From assembly GCA_002316235.1 (NCBI GenBank), contig DCDD01000209.1, positions 1 through 19,299 on the forward strand: a stretch of 19,299 nt of DNA, in the 5' to 3' direction. Below the pieces are notes generated by a model. It had not been told where the DNA came from and did no database searches. It was given only the letters and a program-made list of their open reading frames with translations. A program made the translations under genes and the position numbers. Origin of the DNA: Bacteroidales bacterium UBA1064 (GTDB lineage Bacteria; Bacteroidota; Bacteroidia; Bacteroidales; Tenuifilaceae). Positions 15,040 through 19,299 of this stretch are shown here, piece by piece. Numbering within the stretch: the first letter of the stretch is position 1; each line of letters starts with the position of its first letter.

Positions 15040-15627
15040 CTATTTTTCGGGTAAAGGATTTTTCTCATCGTAGTTGTTGGCAACATTTTTCCTGGCGTAC
15101 TTATTCTTTATGGTCTCCTTCTTGATTTTCCGCTGGAGCTGCATGATGCCGTACAGAAAAGCCTCGGGCCTGGGTGGGCAACCGGGTATGTACACGTCAA
15201 CAGGAATAAGATGATCGACCCCCTTGAGCACATGGTATGAGTTGTAGAAGAATGGGCCTCCCGAAACAGCACATGCCCCCATGGCCACAACATACTTGGG
15301 TTCGGCCATCTGGTCGTAGAGGCGCCTGAGCACCGGTGCCATCTTGTTGACAATGGTTCCGGCTACCACAATAACGTCGGCCTGACGCGGCGATGCCCTG
15401 TAAACCTCAATGCCAAAGCGGGCAAAATCGTGGCGTGCTGCCGCCGTGGCCATCATCTCGATTCCGCAACAGCTGGTGGCAAAGGTGAGCGGCCATATTG
15501 AATTGGACCGACCCCAGTTAAGTATGCTGTCAACAGTAGTAAAAAAGATTCCATTCTCCTCGAGCATTTGCTGATCTAAGGTATCGGTATCCTTAAAATC
15601 AGACTCCTTCATTGATTTTATTGCCAT
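15040..15627 (-). CDS. nuoB: NADH-quinone oxidoreductase subunit B (N2 cluster)
   Basis: A 195-aa subunit carrying the last iron-sulfur cluster N2, which hands electrons to quinone. The tandem cysteines lie in FATSCCGIEMMATAAARHD (about 49-67), the third Cys in MGACAVSGGPFF (about 116-127), and the fourth in YIPGCPPRPEAF (about 145-156), all as in PSST-type subunits. The C-terminal tail (KIKKETIKNKYARKN and onward) is basic and longer than in E. coli. The gene overlaps the 3' end of nuoA by 10 nt, so translational coupling is likely. Confidence 0.97.
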   Translation of the reverse strand: MAIKSMKESDFKDTDTLDQQMLEENGIFFTTVDSILNWGRSNSIWPLTFATSCCGIEMMATAAARHDFARFGIEVYRASPRQADVIVVAGTIVNKMAPVLRRLYDQMAEPKYVVAMGACAVSGGPFFYNSYHVLKGVDHLIPVDVYIPGCPPRPEAFLYGIMQLQRKIKKETIKNKYARKNVANNYDEKNPLPEK

Positions 15628-15968
15628 ACCAAAGCGTGTTTTTTCCAGGCGTAGGCTAAACCCAACACCAGGATAAAAAAGAATATCAGGATTTCAACCA
15701 GACCTACCAATCCTATTTGCTTCATTACCACTGCCCAGGGAAACAGGAAAACTGTTTCCACATCGAATATCAGGAAGAGCAGCGCAAAGGTGTAGTACCC
15801 AACATTAAACTGGAGCCACGTAACCCCAACCGTGGGAATTCCACACTCGTAGGGCTCTTGTTTTTGCAGGTTAAACGATTTGGGCGACAACATGTAGGCC
15901 AGTGTGATTCCGGCAGCCACCAGAAAAACGGCTGTAATGAAAAAGGGAATTAAAATTTGAGTGCTCAT
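15618..15968 (-). CDS. nuoA: NADH-quinone oxidoreductase subunit A
   Basis: A 116-aa, three-helix membrane subunit and the first gene of the operon. The loop between helices 1 and 2 has EPYECGIPTVGVTWLQFNVGYYTFALLFLIFDVETVF, with the conserved YECG cysteine (about residue 42) that in mitochondria reports the active/deactive state, and the FDVETVFLFPWA helix with acidic residues lining the quinone tunnel. The length matches NuoA (about 115-145 aa). Upstream is a 556-nt region with no gene, which must hold the operon promoter. Confidence 0.96.
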   Translation of the reverse strand: MSTQILIPFFITAVFLVAAGITLAYMLSPKSFNLQKQEPYECGIPTVGVTWLQFNVGYYTFALLFLIFDVETVFLFPWAVVMKQIGLVGLVEILIFFFILVLGLAYAWKKHALVWQ

Positions 15969-15993
15969 GCCATTAATGTATGAGGTTGTTCAG

Positions 15994-16001
15994 CAAATTT
16001 A
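15994..16001 (-). promoter_or_regulatory. Candidate -7 element of the nuo operon promoter
   Basis: The minus strand reads TAAATTTG, an exact TAnnTTTG, with the start codon of nuoA 25 nt downstream; the leader would be about 20 nt. No good -33 TTG lies at the expected distance. Two further exact matches upstream, TACTTTTG (16084-16091) and TATTTTTG (16168-16175), are alternatives, so the operon may have several starts. Confidence 0.4.
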
Positions 16002-16469
16002 TCCGAGTAGTAAATAGTAAATTGAGTTGCTAGCAATCTTAAATATTTCAGGATGGAGACCCAACACATTTTTTTTGCAACCACAAAAGTAGATTTTTTG
16101 GGTATATGATTTAACTAAAATTCACATTTTTTTATTTTTATATCTATCTATTAACATAACTGAATAACAAAAATAAGTTTTTAACGATGTAAGAGCTTAG
16201 CCTAAGATTTGCTCTCTATTGCGAAAGGTTTTCAATACTCCCTTCTGCATTGGAGACTTAATGTAAAACCATCAAGCTTACTCAATGGATATATGGTGGG
16301 TAGTTTAGGAAGTAAAGTGAAAAACAACCATTCTTTAAATGTTCTACAAGAATTGCATTAGCCTATTTATAACCAGGCTTAGCTAAATATTTTAGCCATA
16401 AACTGCAAACAGTTTTCTTCCAAATCTGGAGAGCATACGGCTAGCTTAGGGTAGTACAATAAAACATGA

Positions 16470-16493
16470 TTGGTTTGAAAATGAGCAAACCAA
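16470..16493 (-). terminator. Hairpin after pit, possible terminator
   Basis: TTGGTTTG (16470-16477) and CAAACCAA (16486-16493) form a perfect 8-bp stem with an 8-nt loop, 31 nt after the pit stop codon. On the minus strand the stem is followed by a weak T-rich stretch (TCATGTTTTATTG) rather than a clean T-tract, so efficiency as an intrinsic terminator is uncertain. Confidence 0.4.
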
Positions 16494-16524
16494 AATAGCT
16501 TTCATAAAAACTTTCAAGAGCCTG

Positions 16525-17514
16525 TTACACGAAAACCCGAATGAGCAGGTAGAGCAATCCGGAAATGATCATCGTCATTGGAATGGTAAGTATCCAAGCA
16601 CCTATGATGTTTTGGGCCACCTTCCACCGGACAGCCGAGACCCTGCGTGTAACCCCAACTCCCATGATTGAGCCGGAAATTGTGTGGGTTGTGCTCACGG
16701 GAATGCCCATAAAGGCAGACATTCCAAGGGTTATTGCACCGGCGGTTTCTGCAGCAAAGCCATGAACCGGCTTAAGATCGGTTAGGTTAACCCCCATCGT
16801 TTTAATCACCTTCCAACCGCCAGTTAATGTGCCCAGCGCAATGGCGATGTAACATGAAAAAGCCACCCATTCGGGAACATAAAATTCGGAGCCGAGATAC
16901 CCCGTGCTGAAAAGGAGGACTGCAATAATACCCATTGTTTTTTGTGCATCGTTGCTACCATGCCCAAGGCTGAAAAGGGCAGACGATAAAAGTTGAAGCG
17001 CCCTGAACCAGGAGTCCACATTTGCAGGTTTAACCCTTTTGAGGATATGCTTAATCAGGATCATCAAAAGATATCCAAGAACAAAACCTATAAGGGGTGA
17101 AACAAAAATGAAGATAACCACATTGAGTATTCCCGAAGCTACAACGCTACTAGCCCCATAGGCAAACCAAGCCGGACCTACCATCCCCCCAATTAAGGCG
17201 TGTGAAACGCTTATTGGTAGGCCAAAATGGGTACAGAAGTACGACCATGCAGATGCACCAAGGAGAGCCGAGAAAACGAGCCATGGTTCAACAACGTGGG
17301 GCTGAATAATACCTTTGCCCATGGTGTTGGCAACGTTGAGCCCAAACAAAAAGTAAGCGGCAAAGTTAAACAATGCTGCCCAAAGCACAGCCACAAAAGG
17401 CGATAACACCCTGGTGGCAACAACGGTAGCAACTGAGTTTGCGGCATCATTCATGCCGTTTATAAAATCATACAAAAAGGCTAATCCGACGATAACAATT
17501 ACTAGGGTGCTCAT
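16525..17514 (-). CDS. pit: PiT-family inorganic phosphate transporter
   Basis: A 329-aa integral membrane protein of the PiT (PHO-4) family, which imports phosphate, usually as a metal-phosphate complex coupled to H+ or Na+. Both halves of the inverted repeat carry the family signature: GMNDAANSVATVVATRVLSP (about 20-39) and SLGHGSNDAQKTMGIIAVL (about 177-195). FGLPISVSHALIGGMVGPAW (about 97-116) and FMGIPVSTTHTISGSIMGVGV (about 265-285) form the second repeated element. About ten membrane segments are visible, and the length is typical of bacterial PiT proteins without a long central loop. It starts 5 nt after the DUF47 gene, so the two form one operon. The upstream Pho-box-like repeats suggest induction under phosphate limitation. 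Confidence 0.95.
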   Translation of the reverse strand: MSTLVIVIVGLAFLYDFINGMNDAANSVATVVATRVLSPFVAVLWAALFNFAAYFLFGLNVANTMGKGIIQPHVVEPWLVFSALLGASAWSYFCTHFGLPISVSHALIGGMVGPAWFAYGASSVVASGILNVVIFIFVSPLIGFVLGYLLMILIKHILKRVKPANVDSWFRALQLLSSALFSLGHGSNDAQKTMGIIAVLLFSTGYLGSEFYVPEWVAFSCYIAIALGTLTGGWKVIKTMGVNLTDLKPVHGFAAETAGAITLGMSAFMGIPVSTTHTISGSIMGVGVTRRVSAVRWKVAQNIIGAWILTIPMTMIISGLLYLLIRVFV

Positions 17515-17519
17515 GCTGG

Positions 17520-18167
17520 CTATGATTGCTTGATTAAAATGGACTTGATAACGTCGGAAACATCCTCTAGCTTATCGGTAGCTTTTTCGAGCAGCTGCAA
17601 TATATCTTTCTTCTTAATCAGCTCAATGGCATTGGTTTCGTGTTCAAAAAGCTGGAATATTCCCCGGTGGTATGTTTCGTCGGCCTGATTTTCTATCTCG
17701 TTAACATGAATGCAGGCATCCATAATCTCTACCGGGTTTTTCAGCTCCTTAATATGGTAAATTGCCTTTTGTATGGTTTTGCTCCCTTCAATTATATGCT
17801 CGGCCATCTTGATGTATTCCGCAGGAATCGATACAGGTTTGTACAGTTGGAATTGCTGCGCAGAACCGTTTATGTAGTCTACCACATCGTCAATGGAAGA
17901 GATAAGGGCGTTGATATCCTCCCGGTCAAATGGTGTGATAAACGATCCGTTAAGTAGATCGAACATTTTATGCGTAATATCGTCCCCTTTCCTTTCAAGC
18001 TCCTTAATTTTACTGATAAACGACAAGCGTTCATCTAATGTATCGGTCTCCATCATTTTCTTTAAAAGCAGCGAAACTTCAACCAGGTTATCCGACGCTG
18101 CATTAAAATGAGGATAGAATTTGTTTTCCTTGGGGGCAAGAAATTGGAAAAAACTGTTCACATTCAT
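17520..18167 (-). CDS. DUF47 family protein (PhoU-like), partner of Pit
   Basis: A 215-aa, all-helical cytoplasmic protein of the DUF47/PhoU-like family (COG1392), commonly encoded next to PiT transporters and thought to regulate them. Family features: N-terminal FFQFLAPKENKFYPHFN (about 5-21), ELERKGDDITHKMFDLL (about 57-73), FITPFDREDINALISSIDDVVDYI (about 77-100) with the acidic metal-binding ExxxD-like positions, ENQADETYHRGIFQLFE, and the C-terminal LLEKATDKLEDVSDVIKSI. The frame extends to a Met at 18206, but residues before the second Met (MNVNSFFQFL) do not resemble the family. The predicted transcription start near 18213 would leave almost no leader for the longer form, so I place the start at 18167. 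Confidence 0.92.
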   Translation of the reverse strand: MNVNSFFQFLAPKENKFYPHFNAASDNLVEVSLLLKKMMETDTLDERLSFISKIKELERKGDDITHKMFDLLNGSFITPFDREDINALISSIDDVVDYINGSAQQFQLYKPVSIPAEYIKMAEHIIEGSKTIQKAIYHIKELKNPVEIMDACIHVNEIENQADETYHRGIFQLFEHETNAIELIKKKDILQLLEKATDKLEDVSDVIKSILIKQS

Positions 18168-18219
18168 CTTTCTGAAATATGTTAAGTTTATATGTTTGAT
18201 TTTCAATTATAAAGAAACA

Positions 18220-18247
18220 CAAAAATAAGCTATGAGAATCTCTCCAA
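18220..18247 (-). promoter_or_regulatory. Promoter of the DUF47-pit operon
   Basis: On the minus strand TATTTTTG (18220-18227) is an exact TAnnTTTG -7 element, with TTG (18245-18247) 17 nt upstream as a -33 element. Transcription would start near 18213, giving a leader of about 45 nt to the ATG at 18167. The -33 element directly abuts the direct repeats of the candidate Pho box. Confidence 0.55.
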
Positions 18248-18275
18248 TGTTAAGTAATTGTTAAGTTAACTTTAA
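18248..18275 (-). promoter_or_regulatory. Candidate Pho box (three 11-nt-spaced repeats)
   Basis: The minus strand reads TTAAAG-N5-TTAACA-N5-TTAACA, three hexamers in exact 11-nt phase, two of them identical. This is the arrangement of PhoB/PhoP-type sites (TTAACA-like repeats every 11 nt in Bacillus, CTTAACCT in cyanobacteria). It lies about -35 to -62 from the predicted start, right upstream of the -33 element, as expected for an activator site, and drives a phosphate transport operon. Confidence 0.55.
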
Positions 18276-18370
18276 CTGCTTGGTATTAAGCAAATATGTT
18301 GATAATCAAATATTACATAATTTTTTTGGTTAACCAAGTGCTGGAAGCAAATAAGGAACCCTCAAGTTGT

Positions 18371-18730
18371 TTAATGCTTTACCCCAAAATCATCGGCCTT
18401 TTCACCATTACTCCTACGGTTATTAATCAGCATATAGTCCACTGCCAGGATGATAAGCAGGATGAATTCTACGTTTTGCCATCCAACCATGTTAAGAAGC
18501 ATCATCAGCAGCAGAAGGGCTAACGTAACCCGCCGGCGCCGGTCAACATCGGTAAGTTTACCCCTGTGGTTATGGTAAAAGTTTAATCTGTGAATAATAA
18601 AAGGCAGGAAGGACAGGTAGAACAGAACAACACCCACCTTGTAGCTAACCAGCCTAACCAGTCCGGCTGCAATCATCAGCACCACGGTAAAAAGGATTAG
18701 CTTACGCTCCGAAAATCTTTTAGCCTCCAT
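18371..18730 (-). CDS. Small uncharacterised membrane protein
   Basis: I do not recognise this 119-aa protein. It has four likely membrane segments: about 10-27 (KLILFTVVLMIAAGLVRL), 31-47 (VGVVLFYLSFLPFIIHR), 67-83 (RVTLALLLLMMLLNMVG) and 87-103 (VEFILLIILAVDYMLIN). A strongly basic loop, HRGKLTDVDRRRR (about 55-67), separates the two pairs and should face the cytoplasm by the positive-inside rule. The C-terminal tail is short and hydrophilic (SNGEKADDFGVKH). It lies upstream of the phosphate operon on the same strand, but a 203-nt gap with a separate promoter makes co-regulation unlikely. No function is assigned. Confidence 0.68.
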   Translation of the reverse strand: MEAKRFSERKLILFTVVLMIAAGLVRLVSYKVGVVLFYLSFLPFIIHRLNFYHNHRGKLTDVDRRRRVTLALLLLMMLLNMVGWQNVEFILLIILAVDYMLINNRRSNGEKADDFGVKH

Positions 18731-18840
18731 AACCTAATTAGAAGTAATCAGAATTTGGGATTCAATGCAGCTGCCCGGCTGATGAAAAACCAACAGCTTT
18801 TGAACCCGCCCCCGCACCGCCCGTCAATATGTTTAGCAAG

Positions 18841-18848
18841 CAAAAATA
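18841..18848 (-). promoter_or_regulatory. Weak candidate -7 element for the small membrane protein gene
   Basis: The minus strand reads TATTTTTG, an exact TAnnTTTG, 110 nt before the ATG at 18730. A TTG (18862-18864) lies only 13 nt upstream, shorter than normal for the -33 element, so this is a low-confidence call. Confidence 0.25.
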
Positions 18849-18964
18849 GATATTTTTTGGTCAACCAGCCGGAATGGCTAACGGTGTTTTGGCAATCCCG
18901 ACTAGTTACCGTGGCACTTAAATTGCAGGCCGTGAACACTTACTGATTTTATTTCATATATCAC

Positions 18965-18972
18965 TATATTTG
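18965..18972 (+). promoter_or_regulatory. Candidate -7 element for the M28 peptidase gene
   Basis: TATATTTG matches TAnnTTTG exactly and lies 40 nt before the ATG at 19013, giving a leader of about 35 nt. The -33 position holds CTG rather than TTG (near 18943-18945). Confidence 0.45.
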
Positions 18973-19012
18973 ACGGTTGAATTTATAACGGGGTAACTAC
19001 CAAACAATAAAC

Positions 19013-19299
19013 ATGAAAAAATATTACACGCTGCTGGTAATCTTACTTTTATTTTTAAACGCTACCCAATCGCAACCTCTAACAGGAACCGGTAGTGTAG
19101 CAAATAAGCAACTTTTACATCATGTAAGTATTTTGGCTTCAGACAGTATGGGAGGACGGTTTCCTGGCACAACCTACGACAGGATTTCGGCCAAGTACAT
19201 CCGTGACCAGCTTCAGAGCTACGGTCTCTCCTTTCAACAAAAAAACGGCTACCAATTCTTTGCCATCCAAACCTTTAACCCAAATAGGGCAACAAGCAC
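19013..19299 (+). CDS. Secreted M28-type aminopeptidase, 5' part only
   Basis: The first 95 codons of a gene that runs off the window edge. Residues 1-20 (MKKYYTLLVILLLFLNATQS) form a signal peptide, with a hydrophobic core after a KK start and a likely cut near residue 19-21, so the product is exported. The following stretch LLHHVSILASDSMGGRFPGT (about 34-53) and RISAKYIRDQLQSYGLSF (about 57-74) match the N-terminal lead-in of M28-family metallopeptidases of Bacteroidota (LxSDxxxGRxPGT, then AAxYIxxxxxxxGL). The zinc-binding catalytic part lies outside the window, so activity cannot be judged. The start is the only ATG at the head of the signal peptide. Confidence 0.75.
   Translation, partial: MKKYYTLLVILLLFLNATQSQPLTGTGSVANKQLLHHVSILASDSMGGRFPGTTYDRISAKYIRDQLQSYGLSFQQKNGYQFFAIQTFNPNRATS

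Larger units (their letters stand above)
15969..16524. other. 556-nt AT-rich intergenic region between nuoA and pit
   Basis: No reading frame worth calling and no RNA gene was seen. The left end (next to nuoA) carries minus-strand TAnnTTTG matches at 15994-16001, 16084-16091 and 16168-16175; the stretch around 16066-16175 is very rich in A and T. The right end carries a hairpin after pit. Small perfect palindromes occur at 16382-16396 (GCTAAA, 3-nt loop, TTTAGC) and 16400-16415 (AAACTG, 4-nt loop, CAGTTT), neither followed by a T-tract. The middle (about 16200-16380) shows nothing I can name. Confidence 0.6.

Noticed and set aside
16382..16415. Two small perfect hairpins (GCTAAA/TTTAGC and AAACTG/CAGTTT) in the nuoA-pit gap.
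   Set aside because: Stems of 6 bp with no T-tract on either strand, expected by chance in AT-rich DNA; not called as terminators or RNA genes.
18748..18946. Two opposed 63-codon frames between the small membrane protein gene and the M28 gene.
   Set aside because: They are mirror images of one another on the two strands, show no family resemblance and no start context; likely non-coding.

Overview
This window looks like chromosomal DNA of a Bacteroidota member, probably a Bacteroidales/Marinilabiliales-type anaerobe or microaerophile. The evidence is sequence only: start codons lack clear Shine-Dalgarno sequences, several upstream regions carry the Bacteroidota-type -7 element TAnnTTTG, and the gene content (an 11-gene complex I operon without nuoEFG, an AmgK-type kinase fused to a RapZ C-terminal domain, PdxB, a DUF554 protein, a Pit/DUF47 pair) fits that group. 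I see no tRNA, rRNA, IS element, prophage or CRISPR array.

Layout. (1) 146-3247, minus strand: a DUF554 membrane protein, then 7 nt later a kinase/RapZ-C fusion, then after a 257-nt gap a MurU-like sugar-1-phosphate nucleotidyltransferase. The last two look like the AmgK-MurU cell-wall recycling route (amino sugar -> sugar-1-P -> UDP-sugar). (2) 3425-5574: an unrecognised 152-aa protein on plus, pdxB (vitamin B6 synthesis) on minus overlapping it tail-to-tail, and a YhcH/YjgK/YiaL-family protein on plus. (3) 5723-15968, minus strand: one long operon in the order nuoA-B-C-D-H-I-J-K-L-M-N, closed by an unrecognised 106-aa ORF 8 nt after nuoN. It encodes the membrane arm and the quinone-linking peripheral subunits of complex I, without the NADH-oxidising module. 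(4) 15969-16524: a 556-nt AT-rich gap with the nuo promoter region and the 3' end of the phosphate operon. (5) 16525-18167, minus strand: a DUF47 (PhoU-like) gene followed by a Pit phosphate transporter, preceded by a promoter with three 11-nt-spaced TTAACA-like repeats, a good candidate Pho box. (6) 18371-18730, minus: an orphan small membrane protein. (7) 19013-end, plus: the start of a secreted M28-type peptidase, cut by the window edge.

Most of the window is housekeeping. The parts most worth following up are the DUF554 / kinase-RapZ-C / MurU cluster, the uncharacterised last gene of the nuo operon, the candidate Pho box, and a perfect 12-bp inverted repeat that joins the -7 element and the start codon of the 152-aa orphan gene. 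Several annotated starts were moved downstream from the longest possible reading frame (nuoD, nuoK, the DUF47 gene, the kinase/RapZ-C fusion) for reasons given in each entry. The first 145 nt hold no recognisable feature.
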